DNA from: Chara braunii | Lineage: Eukaryota > Streptophyta > Charophyceae > Charales > Characeae | NCBI GenBank assembly: GCA_003427395.1 | Contig: BFEA01000350.1 | Span: 799,036 to 836,609 of the forward strand | Direction of reading: 5' to 3' | DNA: 37,574 nt | Part shown: one piece after another, positions 21,821-31,352 of the stretch | Numbering within the stretch: the stretch's first letter is position 1 | How the letters are laid out: each line of letters opens with the position of its first letter | Translations under genes and position numbers: made by a program | The notes under the pieces: generated by a model | What the model saw: the letters and a program-made list of their open reading frames with translations, nothing else | The model's database searches: none | What the model was told of the DNA's origin: nothing

Positions 21821-22060
21821 CATAATAATAACAATATAATAATAATAATACTAATGCAAGGAATATGAGTGTGAACGATATGCAGAAAACCAAGTTGCGA
21901 AATCACACAGATGTCCAAGTAGTCATATCCAGACAGAGAGTACGAATGCATCGAGAAACCATCCATATAGAGCAATGCATTGAGTACCATGAAGTAATGA
22001 GCCAATGTTCAAGCCCGTAGGCCACACCGATGCAATATCCACAGTTGCTCTCTCTCTCTC
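21641..22060 (-). repeat. Family D1 copy, minus strand, with AAT microsatellite
   Basis: AAT run at about 21780-21853, then 'gcaaggaatatgagtgtgaacgatatgcag', 'cacagatgtccaagtagtcat', 'gagccaatgttcaagcccgtaggccac' and 'gcaatatccacagttgctc'. Confidence 0.8.
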
Positions 22061-22298
22061 TCTTGTTTGTTTATCTGTCTCTTTCTGTGTGTATGTTTGT
22101 CTATCTGTTTCTTTCTGTGTATGTGTTTGTCTGTATTCTTTCTGTGTGTGTCTGTTCGTATCGGTCTGTCTATTTCTTCCTCTCTTTTCTTTACTTACTC
22201 CCCTTTTTCCCATCGTTTTTTTTTTTCCATTTTTTCCCTCCTCTCTTTCTTCCACTTCTCTTTCTCCCCTTCGCTGCATGTTTCCTCCCTTTCTTTAG
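22061..22298. repeat. Pyrimidine-rich CT/GT stretch
   Basis: TCTG/TGTTTGTCTG and CT-rich low-complexity DNA. The Cys/Leu/Phe-rich ORFs here are compositional. Confidence 0.8.
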
Positions 22299-22450
22299 AT
22301 GATGAAGTTCAATGAACTTCTCACAGCACCTCCCCCCCGACAACAACCCCCGAGACTACCGTGGTCCGGACGCTTCGCTGGACCATTCAATCGGCTGGAA
22401 CGACGGGTGGTGTGTACAAAGGGCAGGGAAGTTAGCTATATGAGCCGATG
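22299..22450. repeat. Dispersed repeat family C, copy 1 (diverged)
   Basis: 'gatgaagttcaatgaacttctcacagca', 'ggtccggacgcttcgctggaccattcaatcggc' and 'gtgtacaaagggcaggga' match copies at 24290, 24843, 25512 and 25855. The hairpin seen in the others is degraded here. Confidence 0.8.
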
Positions 22451-22800
22451 ACTCATCCGGAAGGGATACGAGTGGGAATGATATACAAAGAGCCAAGTTG
22501 TGAAATCACACAGATTTCCAAGCAGTCATGTACAAGCAGAGTGCATGAATACACCGAGAGTGCATCCAAATAAGAGCAGTACAATGAAGTCATGAATCAA
22601 TGTTCAAGCCCTTTGGCCATACCAATCACAGTATCCAATGTTGCTCTTTCTCAGTCCGACGCCCAACGCCCAGCCTACTCTATCTGACTATCCTACCTAC
22701 AGCTGGTTCACGCAACAGGTTCACTTGGACTCTCGAAGGCCAACGTACGTGACTGTCAAACCATAACCGACGTTTCTTCATGTACCAAGTACGTATCTCA
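22451..22800 (-). repeat. Family D1 copy, minus strand, without AAT tract
   Basis: 'gatacgagtgggaatgatatacaaagagcc', 'cacagatttccaagcagtcatg' and 'aatcaatgttcaagccctttggccat' match the D1 minus-strand order. Confidence 0.75.
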
Positions 22801-23300
22801 TCACCCTCAATCAAACCTTGATAATCCCACTTTCGCCTCCTTCCCAGAAGACCACCAAATCACCCGCATTGCCACTAACGCTTCGACCCCAACACATTGT
22901 AGTTGGAATTAAAACACAACAATAATAATAGTTACTGTAGTAATAATAAAAAAATAATAAAATAATAATAATAATAATATTAATAATGTAATCAGACTCG
23001 CTTTTCTTTTCCACTCCGCATACATGCAAACAGATGGTGATTCACCCTGGCGCACTGCGCCCACTCAAAGCTCAGAGATATGGACAAAAAAAACAGTTCA
23101 AATGCCAACTCGCTTCAACATGCTATGGCGCAACAGCGCCCGAACATCCCACTCGTTACTGTGTCCGACACCACTGTTCACGCATACTCAACTATGGATC
23201 ACCCTGAATACTCCACACACTAGTCTCCTGCTTGAAAACCACCTGATCGTTTATCTTCCCCCTAATACTTTAACTGCTACATATTATAACTATGATTAAA
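22801..23300 (+). repeat. D-family flank with AAT microsatellite and plus-type downstream sequence
   Basis: AAT-rich run at about 22916-22988, followed by 'atcagactcgcttttc...catacatgcaaacagatgg' and 'ggatcaccctgaatac'. These resemble the downstream flanks at 14848-15015 and 16236-16270 in plus orientation. The microsatellite is therefore internal to a longer conserved sequence. Confidence 0.55.
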
Positions 23301-23304
23301 ACAT

Positions 23305-23386
23305 CATAGTAATGATAGTAATAATAACAAAATAATAATAATAATAATAATAATAACAACAATAATAATAATAATAATCGTAATAA

Positions 23387-23433
<47 letters not shown>

Positions 23434-23800
23434 TAATAATAATAATAATAATAAAATAATAATAATAATAATAATGCAAAGAAAACGAACGATAGCGAAT
23501 TTCAGAAACCAAGAAGCATCATACACATGAGACCAGATCCTCGTGACCTCAAACCAAAAGCGGAAGTGCATCACGAGATTCACCAAATAAGAACACACCA
23601 AGAGTTCATAATTGACAATGCTGGAATAGCCTCGTCATTATCATCAATGAAAAACAGATGTTGATATCCTATCTGGCGTTCGGCGCCCAGTCTACAGATG
23701 GCAGATCCTATCTAACCTATTTACAATGCCGTTGATGACGTCTACAGCTTCCCGAAGTACAAGCAGATCTCGATCAATGCCGTTCACCTCAAGCACCAGG
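23305..23800 (-). repeat. Family D2 copy, minus strand, with long AAT microsatellite
   Basis: AAT run at about 23307-23476, then 'cgaacgatagcgaatttcag', 'cctcgtgacctcaaaccaaaagc', 'catcacgagattcaccaaataag', 'cattatcatcaatgaa' and 'ggcgttcggcgcccagtctac', the reverse complement of the plus-strand D2 landmarks. Confidence 0.8.
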
Positions 23801-23879
23801 TATGTCTCCCGTATCACTCACAACCTCGTTTCCCTACACACAGTTGCCACGTGTACCCCAAGACTACCGTGCATCTAAT

Positions 23880-23895
23880 AGTAATAATAATAGTA

Positions 23896-23935
<40 letters not shown>

Positions 23936-24250
23936 TATGCAAGAAAGATGGAAAATTATAGCGAACTTTAGCAAGCAAACAACATCATTTACACTAGGCC
24001 AGATAGTTGCATCACAAGTTTCACTAAATAAGAACACAGCAAAAACTCCTAATTGACAATGTTGGAATAGTCTCATCATCATCAACGAAGAACCAATGTT
24101 GGTATCCTACCTGGCGCTGGCGTCCAGACTATAGATGGCGGATCCTATCTAGTCTAGACTATAATGTTGTTGTAGACGTCAACAACTTCCCAAGTACGAG
24201 CATATCTCGGCCAGTATCGCTTGCCTCCAGCACCAGGTATGTTCCCCATA
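23880..24250 (-). repeat. Family D2 copy, minus strand, with AAT microsatellite
   Basis: AAT run at about 23881-23935, then 'ggaaaattatagcgaacttt', 'catcacaagtttcactaaataagaac', 'ctcatcatcatcaacgaagaacc' and 'ctggcgctggcgtccagac'. It ends in 'agcaccaggtatgttcccc', nearly identical to the end of the preceding copy. Confidence 0.8.
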
Positions 24251-24289
24251 TCACTCACACCCTCGATCCCCAAATGTCGAGGGCAAATG

Positions 24290-24450
24290 TCGAGATCACC
24301 GTGCTCCGGACACATCATCGGACCATTCAATCGGTAGGAGCGATGACGGAGTGTTCAAATGGCAGGGACGTGATCAGCGCGAGCTCATGACTCGCGCTTA
24401 CCCGACATTCCTCGTTCAAGATTGATAGTTACAACAATCTATCCCTTTCA
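24290..24450. repeat. Family C, copy 2 (5' part divergent)
   Basis: 'gtcgagatcaccgtgctccggacac', 'atcggaccattcaatcgg' and 'atggcagggacgtgatcagc'. It includes hairpin GCGCGAG/CTCGCGC at 24377-24397. Confidence 0.85.
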
Positions 24451-24478
24451 CGACGAACCTCCTCCCCTTCTCCTTTTT

Positions 24479-24504
24479 CACATCTAGATGTGTATAAGAG
24501 ACAG
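24479..24504. other. Second Nextera/Tn5 mosaic-end remnant
   Basis: 24486-24504 is the exact 19-nt mosaic end AGATGTGTATAAGAGACAG, preceded by CACATCT, the last seven bases of its reverse complement. The rest of the left half is absent. No duplication flanks it, so the two sides (…24478 and 24505…) may be non-adjacent in the real genome. Confidence 0.92.
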
Positions 24505-24842
24505 ACTGTGAGGTGAGGGCCTTCCCGATGTAGGTGGATTCCCCGTTCCTCGTTTCTTTACTTTTTTATTCTTCTTTTTCTTTCTTCTCTTCCCCTTCCT
24601 ACTTCTTCTCCCCTCTCCTACTTCTTCTCCTTGCTTGCGCCACTTCGCCTGCGACCCCGCTTGCCATCTCTTCTTTTCGCGTGCGCTGCCCCCACTTCTT
24701 CACTGGTCGTCTGCCGCTCGCGATGATCTACTCCCCCACGGTCTCTCTCTCTCCTCCTTCTCGTTCTTCTCATTCCCTCCTCTTTTCCTTCTTCTTCTCT
24801 TCTTCTTCTTCTTCTTCTTCTTCTTCTTCTTCTTCTTCTTCT
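24505..24842. repeat. Pyrimidine-rich stretch ending in (CTT)n
   Basis: CT-rich DNA with a CTT run at about 24797-24842. The Ser/Phe-rich ORFs reflect this. No gene supported. Confidence 0.8.
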
Positions 24843-25165
24843 AAATGATAAAGTTCAGTGAACTTTCCACAACGACTCCCTTCTTCAGCAACAAAACGCC
24901 GAGATCACCGCGATCCGGACACTTCATCGGACCATTCAATCGGTCTGAGCGACGACAATGTGTGCAAAGGGCGGGGACATAATCAGCGCGAGCTGATGAC
25001 TCGCGCCTACTGGACATTTTCCCAGTTCAAGATCGATAATTACAATAATCTATCCCTGGCTCGATGAACCTTAGAAGGTTACCCAGGCATTGGCATGCAA
25101 GCAACTCGTTGGATTCGTTGGTGTCGTGCATGTATGGCCCAGGTACGTAACTCCCTTCTCTCTCT
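24843..25165. repeat. Family C, copy 3 (full) with 3' extension
   Basis: 'aatgataaagttcagtgaactttccacaac', 'gcgatccggacacttcatcgg', 'aaagggcggggacataatcagc' and hairpin GCGCGAG/CTCGCGC at 24986-25006. It extends to 'gatgaaccttagaaggttacccagg' and 'ggattcgttggtgtcgtgcatg', shared with copy 5. Confidence 0.88.
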
Positions 25166-25511
25166 CTCATCTCACACACACACACACACACACACACAGT
25201 GTGTGTACATACCCGCGTTTTATCTTTAAATTCGTTTGATTTATTTTTTATCTATTTTATTTATTTATTTATTTATAAATGAGGTAAGTCGAGAAATTGA
25301 GACTTACCTGCTCTCTCTATCCCCGTCGTTGTCCGGATCATCGTCGTCACTGCCGTCGTTGGAGCCGCCGTTGTCGGAGTCGCCCGCATGCTCAAGTAAT
25401 CTTTCTCCTCTCCTCCTCTTCTTTCTACTCCTACTTCTTCTTCTTCTTCCTCCTTCCTTCTTCTTCTTCTTCTCTTTCTCCCTCTTCTTCTTTCAACACC
25501 TCCTTTCCTCA
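25166..25511 (-). repeat. Family B copy (minus strand) plus CT-rich DNA
   Basis: A CA run meets GTGTGTGTAC (about 25172-25208), then 'acccgcgttttat' and 'aaattcgtttgat', the reverse of the family B order. TTTA and CT/CTT-rich DNA follow, with 'gaggtaagtcgagaaattgagacttacctg' at about 25281-25310, also present in modified form at 26331-26362. Confidence 0.6.
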
Positions 25512-25725
25512 AAATGATAAGGTTCAATGAACTTTTCACAACATCCCCAGCGGCAAACCGCCGAGATCACCGCAATCCAGACGCTTCACCGACCCATTCA
25601 ATCGGTAGGAGTGACAACGGTGTGTACAAAGGACAGAAACGTGATCAGCGTGAGTTGACGACTCACGCTGAATAGGCATTCCTCGTTCAAGATCGATAAT
25701 TACAACAATCTATCCCCGTCATGAT
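25512..25725. repeat. Family C, copy 4
   Basis: 'aatgataaggttcaatgaacttttcacaac', 'gcaatccagacgcttcaccgacccattcaatcgg' and hairpin GCGTGAG/CTCACGC at 25648-25668, in which both arms differ from copies 2 and 3 in a pairing-preserving way. Confidence 0.88.
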
Positions 25726-25734
25726 GAGCTCCCT

Positions 25735-25815
25735 TTTCTTTCCCTCTTCGTCTTCTTCGTCTTCTTCGTCTTCTTCTTCTTCTTCTTCTTCTTCTTCTTC
25801 TTCTTCTTCTTTCCT
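25735..25815. repeat. (CTT)n / (TCTTCG)n tract
   Basis: TCTTCGTCTTCT units grade into pure CTT. Poly-Ser and poly-Arg ORFs on the two strands are by-products. Confidence 0.92.
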
Positions 25816-25854
25816 CTCCGTCTTCTCCTACAGTGCAGTTCACTTCTCTTCCCT

Positions 25855-26155
25855 CCAAATGGCAAAGTCCGACGAACTTCTCACAACACCCTCGGTGGTT
25901 ACGGCCACGATCATCACGACCCCAACTCTTCACCATGCCAATCAATCGATAGGAGTTACGGATGGTGAGTACAAAGGGCAGGGTAGTAATCAGCACGAGC
26001 CGATGACTCGCGCTTTCTGGCATTCCCTTTCAAGATCGATAGTTACAACACTCTACCCCCGTCACGATGAACCTTAAGAAGGTTACCCAAACCTTCCAAT
26101 CCAGGCAAGCAACCGCTGGATTCGTCGGTGTAGCATGCATGCAGCCCAGGTAAAG
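25855..26155. repeat. Family C, copy 5 with 3' extension
   Basis: 'aaatggcaaagtccgacgaacttctcacaac', 'caatcaatcgataggagt', and a hairpin at 25993-26013 with one mismatched pair (GCACGAG/CTCGCGC). The same extension as copy 3 follows. Confidence 0.85.
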
Positions 26156-26330
26156 CCCTCTCTCTCTCTCTCACACTCTCTCTCTCACACTCTCTCTCTC
26201 TGTCACACACACACACACGCGTAGTGTGTGGTAACATATATATCCACGTTTTAGAGGTAGATTCATTCAATTTATTATTTTTATTTATTTATTTATATTT
26301 ATTCCATTTTATTTATCCTATCGATGTATT
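26156..26330 (-). repeat. Family B copy (minus strand) with CT/CA tracts
   Basis: CT and CA runs, then 'gtagtgtgtggtaacatatatatccacgttttagaggtagattcattcaattt', which reads on the minus strand as 'aattgaatgaatctacc...acgtgg...' like the left-half copies. Confidence 0.65.
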
Positions 26331-27165
26331 ATGAGGTAAGCTGCGAGATCGAAGGCTTACCTGTTCTCGCTTCTTCAACGCTGTCGTCGTCGTTACCGCC
26401 TTTGTCGTCCTCTCCGTCGTCTTACCGCCCGGTCAGGTACATAATCTACCTCCTCTTCCCTCTTTTTTCTCCTTCTTCTTCTTCTTCTTCCCCGCGTGGC
26501 GCTACCTCGTTACCCCTTGCACGTGATGCTTCCCGCAGCTTCCCGCGCGATGCTACCTCGCAACTCCCATCGAGTAACCATCTCCTTCGCGCGCTCCATC
26601 CCGCTGTTTGCACCGCGTGGCCATCTCCCTTCACTCCCCACGTGATTATCTTCCTCCTTCACTTCTCCCCGCGGTCTTCTTCTACCTCCGCGCAGTCTTC
26701 CCCCATGCACCTCCTCCTCCTGCGCTTCTCCTCCTCCCTCTCGTGTGATCACCTCCTTTTCCTTTGCGCGTTCTACCCCTGCCTGATCGCACTTTTACCC
26801 CATCTCCATCGCCATCGGTCGAGCATCCGCCATGCATCTATCTCCCACTCCCGTTCGATACCGATCCCTGTACGCGGGCGCTCCCCACTCCCAGTTTCCC
26901 CTTATGTCTCTCCTTGGCTTCCCACGCCTGAGAGTGCTAGTCCCAATCGCTCGTGCCGCATTCGGAGCGGACTGGATTTCGTTGGAATGAATCTGCCAGG
27001 ATTCTGTGGCAGATTCATAAATTATCAGTCATAGTTACGAAAATTTTGTGAGGAACAACGAGAATCGGAAAATAAGAGGTAAGAAATAAGAAAAATAAAA
27101 AATAAGAAATAAAATAGAATCAGACATAAAAGAAAAAAAACTGAATCTAACTATCTAACTTCCCT
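26331..27165. other. Pyrimidine-rich region, no supported gene
   Basis: A 236-codon ORF (26324-27034) is the longest outside the retroelement. It is Ser/Pro/Leu/Arg-rich, has no domain I recognise, runs through CTT-rich DNA, and has a start within repeat sequence shared with 25281. I treat it as compositional. A 10-bp perfect hairpin (GAATCTGCCA/TGGCAGATTC, 26989-27016) lies near its end. Confidence 0.6.
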
Positions 27166-27169
27166 GATC

Positions 27170-28145
27170 CGCCAAGTGTCATGCCCCCCTGTTTTTCAAA
27201 CGGGGCTAACTGCAACCACGAACTCTAACTAACTTTGATCTCGAGGTCACGGGTTCAAGTCCCTGCCCATTGAAATCGGGTGAAATAAAAGATGAGCTCC
27301 TTGCAAAAAGGAGTTAGCTCGAGGTCGGATAGATTCGATCCCCAAGTCACTTGATCCTTAACCCGCACCAAAACCCACTGAGCTAGCTCCTACTTCGGTT
27401 AGAAGAGGGGCTGCTCAGATATATGTAGAAGTGGGCTCAGTCCGCCTAGTGGTCGAAACCCATTTCTAAGTCTGCGGGTGTGCGCACTTGCTGCCTTATA
27501 TACCTGCCTGTCTGAGTGCTTATTGGCTTGAGTGTGTGTATGACCTACAAGGGTACTTAGTTAACCGGAAGGCCTGAAGGGCCGGTATTTAGCGGTGGCC
27601 ACGACATTGAGGGTCGAGGCGGGGAAAACACTCAAGCGACGGGTAGGCTGGTACCTAGCTAAGGCAGCAACACTGAAGGTCGTGGCGGGGAAAACACTCA
27701 AGCGGCAGGTAGGTCAGTGCCATACCAAGTAAAGGTAGATGTGCTGAGTACCCGACTCGGAGGCCGAGTAGAGGAAGACAAACATTGATATTTTTAGACG
27801 CCCAATACCGACAGGTAGGTAGGTATAGGGCCAAATCGCAGTGTGTGTCGTGGATCTACCCGACACAACAATAACTCAATCAACCTCTCGATCCTTTCGG
27901 TCAGAGGGTATTACTATTAATTTTAACCATTACAGCGCGCGTCACAACAACGCGAGCGCATATTTTTAAAATTTTCTCACCGATTCGCTCAGGCCTCAAA
28001 GGCCGAGGAAATCGTTTCAAGTGTAACGCCAAAGCGTGCACACCCTTTTCATCCCAGACTGGCTCCGTCGTGGTAGCCGATGCCGTCACCGTGTCGAATG
28101 TAAAAGCATGGCCAAATACCCTTGTAAGAGTATTCGGTCTGACAA
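27170..28145 (-). repeat. Dispersed repeat family A, copy 2 (inverted)
   Basis: Reverse complement of the order in 6805-7735 (landmarks as listed there). This copy also contains a 66-bp partial tandem duplication: 'ggcggggaaaacactcaagcg' occurs at 27618 and 27684, each followed by 'gtaggt/ctg' sequence. A perfect B-box word GGTTCAAGTCC lies at 27252-27262 on the plus strand. Confidence 0.75.
27311..27395 (-). other. Degenerate tRNA-like module in family A copy 2
   Basis: On the minus strand TAGCTCAGTGG (27375-27385) matches the A-box consensus, and GGATCGAATCT (27331-27341) is two changes from the B-box consensus. Starts are 44 nt apart. A hairpin of the type CTCCTT...AAGGAG lies just beyond, near 27295-27315. 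The anticodon stem does not pair, so it is not a functional tRNA. Confidence 0.5.
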
Positions 28146-28439
28146 CGGGTAGAGAAAAGGTTGGCTGAGTGGAAACTGATTGCTTCTGGGTACAACGATC
28201 TTGTTGTGTGGGCATTGATTGGAAGTATCGATACAAGGTATCAACCTCTCACGATCATTCTCTCTATACTCCATCTAAACGATGATGGGTACTTTTATTT
28301 CAGTTTGCTATAATCAATTGTCAAAGATCAAACCGATCATTGCTCATTATGCATCTGATCCAGCATAAGTTCCCGAACTAACAACGATTCAGGGCTCGAA
28401 TGTCATCGAATCGATAACTTTATCCATCGATAAGGCTTG
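28146..28439. other. No supported gene; left flank of LTR
   Basis: Unassigned DNA between family A copy 2 and the LTR. The exact LTR start is uncertain; a TGTTGAGG near 28440 is a candidate terminus. Confidence 0.4.
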
Positions 28440-28440
28440 T

Positions 28441-29040
28441 GTTGAGGTAAGAATAACAGAGAAAACCTGCCTTAACTCCGATGAGCCTTACGCTTGGTCA
28501 TTGGTAAGAGCAAGGATCCTTGGACACCCGCCTTATTGAGGGCTAGCCAGTGATAAGAGTAGCAGGGAAATCCTGCCTTATCAGTGACTAGTCTGATATA
28601 AGANTTATTGAGGGCTAGCCAGTGATAAGAGTAGCAGGGAAATCCTGCCTTATCAGTGACTAGTCTGATATAAGAGTAGTGAGGTTTCAAGGACATCTGT
28701 CTTATCATTGATCAACCTAACGTTCATTCAGTGATAAGAGTAGCAAGGATCCTTGGACACTCGCCTTATTGAGGGCTAGCGAGTGATAAGAGTACCAAGG
28801 AAATCCTGCCTTATCAGTGACTAGTCTGATATAAGAGTAGCAAGGTTTCAAGGACACCCGCCTTATCAATAAACATCCTAGCACTTAGTCAGTGATAAGA
28901 GTAACAAGGATCCTTGGACACCCGCCTTATTGAGGGCTAGCTAGTGATAAGAATAGCAGGGAAATCCTGCCTTATCAGTGACTGATCTGATATAAGAGTA
29001 ACGAGGTTTCAAGGACACCTGCCTTATCAATGGCTAGCCA
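28441..29040. repeat. 161-bp higher-order satellite of hairpin monomers
   Basis: Landmark 'ttggacac(c/t)cgccttattg' occurs at 28520, 28753 and 28914. The last interval is 161 bp. The first is 233 bp, which is 161 plus the 72-bp artefact at 28604. Each 161-bp unit consists of three related submonomers of about 54 bp, each pairing GATAA/TTATC-type arms. One also pairs GCAGG/CCTGC, and another contains CAAGGATCCTTG. Confidence 0.9.
28533..28675. other. Assembly join: single N between exact 71-bp duplicates
   Basis: 28533-28603 and 28605-28675 are identical, separated by one N at 28604. Removing one copy plus the N restores the 161-bp period of the array, so this is an unresolved overlap between contigs. 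Confidence 0.93.
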
Positions 29041-30668
29041 TAGGATTAGCCTACCGCTAAGTGTGCTTTGGCACACAGGGGCCAAGACCCACAAGGTTTG
29101 CCTTTGTCAAACAAGCTCCAGTAACAAATGGATATATCCTGAATGATCTGCCATGCCACCACTAACTTTCTCCACACTCAGCATTATTTGATCCTAACTA
29201 ATTACCTCTGATTCTACTGAGAGGGGATAAGTGAGATCTTGCCTCAAAGAGAGACTATCTATTTATCTGATTTCTTTCCGTAAGATTCCTTTCCATGGGT
29301 TGGATTGATGATGTGTTCATGTGTGTTGGGAAATGAAAGGGAGCTCAGATAAGATAATCCCAAAAGGGATAAGAATGAGATAGTGAAGGGGACATGGAGA
29401 TTTATTGTGACATTAAAAAGGGGAGTAAACTATTATTCACTACCTGAAGCGGAAGGGCAACAACCCAAACGATTAGTTAAGGATAAAAGTCAGACAGAAA
29501 ACACAGAGTCTAGAAGAAACTTTCTAGATCTCAGTTAGGAAGAGGGATGTTAAGTTTCTCGTGGACTGTGTTGTGTCTACAGGTTCCGACACTTCGGAAA
29601 ACTTACGGGGAATCCGTAAGAACAACAATTCTGTTATCATTTGATAACATGTCGGTATAATTCCGACTCAACTTCCACATGGCTTGATACCCACACCTAA
29701 GACAAGACCTAAGAAGGGAACAGATAAATCTTCCTCCTGTATCTACACCTAAATTTGTCCAAATCACACTCAGAGGTCTTTGAAAATGTGAAGGGCTGGG
29801 GTAAAAGGAGTCAGGTTTAGGAAGGAATGTTATTTTTAAGGTTTTGGACCGTGGGTGGTTTGCTATGAATGGGTTAAAGGTTGACGCTTGTAGCACATTC
29901 TGTGTCTGCATCTGTATGCGTGTATGTGATTTTCTTGCATTTGCACAGGTGTTGGACATTGTGCTGTCTTCTGGATTTGGGATCACTTGGGATAATTGGA
30001 CAACGGGCTCAACAATTGTGAAAAGTGAGGTCCACCACTCATTCAACTCCCCTGATTTACATATATACATATATACATTTATATATATATATATATATCT
30101 GTGAAAAAGATCGTAGCTGGTCGTGGCTCAGAAAATCATTTATCTAGGTTTCTGTTCGAGAGAAAGAAAGACTACAAAGTGTTCGACTCTGGCTTCTCAT
30201 AAGATCAACAGAAGAAACATAGAGTCATTGTCATAGTTAGCTAAGCGTGGAAGATTGTCGGAGAAGTCGGCCTGATTAGATAGTCGGTCCGGAGAGTTAG
30301 CACCTCGGGGCTCGACATACGGGTCAGTCTTAAGACGTTCTACCGCGCATATGCCTAAGCTACGGCGATCAAGAAAACGCCCTCGGTTGGCCTACCTCTA
30401 CGATTGCATGAAAAAGCCTTCGTAAGTGGGTCAGTAGCTCAGCAAGGATATGCCCACCTAAGGGATGGTGACAGCTCCCGCAGGTGGAGGTATGTTGTAC
30501 CTCGCGGGACCCTAACCTGTTGTAGAGAGTCGCGAGAGGTACAGCACGCGTGCATGGTCGGAGTTGGTATTGCGTAAAGTAACAAGGAAACTCCTGCGTG
30601 ACACGACCGTGAGGTCCAACACAAAAATTTACTCTGCGCGTGGGTGTGGGACCGCCGTGCGTGACAGG

Positions 30669-30686
30669 TGGCGCCGTTGCCGGGGA
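30669..30686 (+). other. Primer-binding site complementary to tRNA-Asp
   Basis: TGGCGCCGTTGCCGGGGA is the reverse complement of the 3' end of plant-type tRNA-Asp including CCA. It starts two bases after the LTR-terminal CA. The same PBS type is known in plant gypsy elements such as Athila. Confidence 0.9.
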
Positions 30687-30905
30687 TCTCGCTTCTAGCC
30701 GGGTCCTTAGTGAACGAACTCGGGTAAGGCAAAATCCTGGCAAAACGACAATCATTAAAAATCAGGGAATTGGCTAAGATTCTAAGCAGAGTACGGTAAC
30801 TTGGATAGCTGGTGACGAGTAGTTGCTCCAAATAAATCAACGTGTAAGATAGGGACTAAATACACATAAGTACAATTGTCCTACTTATACTAAGAGTTAA
30901 CGACT

Positions 30906-31352
30906 ATGACACCTAAGAGCCGTGGGACCGGAACTGGTAGAGGAAGAGACGGCAAACAAGGGAAGACGCCCGAAAGGCTTGTAAACTGGACCAGCGAAAA
31001 AGAGGAGTGAAAAAAAAATGATGAAGGACTAGAAGAGTGGGATGAAGGATTGAGGGCAAGAAGGTGTAGGGAGGAGAGGCGCATGCATACCCCAGACCCT
31101 GATGAAATGACTTATTATTCATATAGGTATGCTAGGCGTTACGAAGAAACACTTCCACACTTCGAGCTGCCTGGTCGCCCGCATCATAGCCCTTACCCAC
31201 TGTCCCAAGAGAGATAGCTGACCGTCCTTCCCCTGCCTCACCAACAAGGGCCCCGCGAGATAGCACGTGTACCTGATCCTCCTGAGGTTTCGCAGTTTGC
31301 GTCGCCTGATAGGAGGATGTGTCTATCACTCCTAATATTTATATTGTGTTAG
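30906..31352 (+). pseudogene. Leader ORF1 of the retrotransposon, unrecognised, broken
   Basis: An ATG at 30906 opens a 148-codon frame ending at the TAG at 31350-31352, with internal stops at 31008 (TGA) and 31215 (TAG). The N-terminus is Gly/Arg/Lys-rich (MTPKSRGTGTGRGRDG). The middle is strongly charged with EEWDEGLRARRCREERR-type sequence. A segment with YYSYRYARRYEETLPHFELP follows. The start was chosen because it is the first ATG of the frame after the PBS. Composition changes little across the stops, which argues that they arose by mutation in a once-coding frame. I do not recognise the family. It lies between the PBS and the tandem paralogs, so it is probably element-encoded. The minus-strand ORFs in the same place are shadows. 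Confidence 0.5.

Larger units (their letters stand above)
28440..30666 (+). mobile_element. 5' LTR of the retrotransposon
   Basis: The right end is set by the CA at 30665-30666, two bases before the primer-binding site, and by homology with the inverted segment starting at 18428. The LTR holds a 161-bp hairpin satellite in its left quarter (28441-29040), then unique sequence, a short AT run near 30060-30100 and a conserved right third. Length is about 2.2 kb, long for an LTR. The minus-strand ORF at 30439-30840 and plus ORF at 29844 show no domain. Confidence 0.6.

Noticed and set aside
26324-27034. 236-codon ORF as a host gene
   Set aside because: Ser/Pro/Leu/Arg-rich low-complexity product from pyrimidine-rich DNA, start inside a dispersed repeat, no recognisable domain.
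6805-28145. Family A copies as terminal inverted repeats of one 21-kb DNA transposon
   Set aside because: The copies are only about 75-80% identical by eye, no transposase lies between them, and their ends do not coincide with a target-site duplication that I can see.
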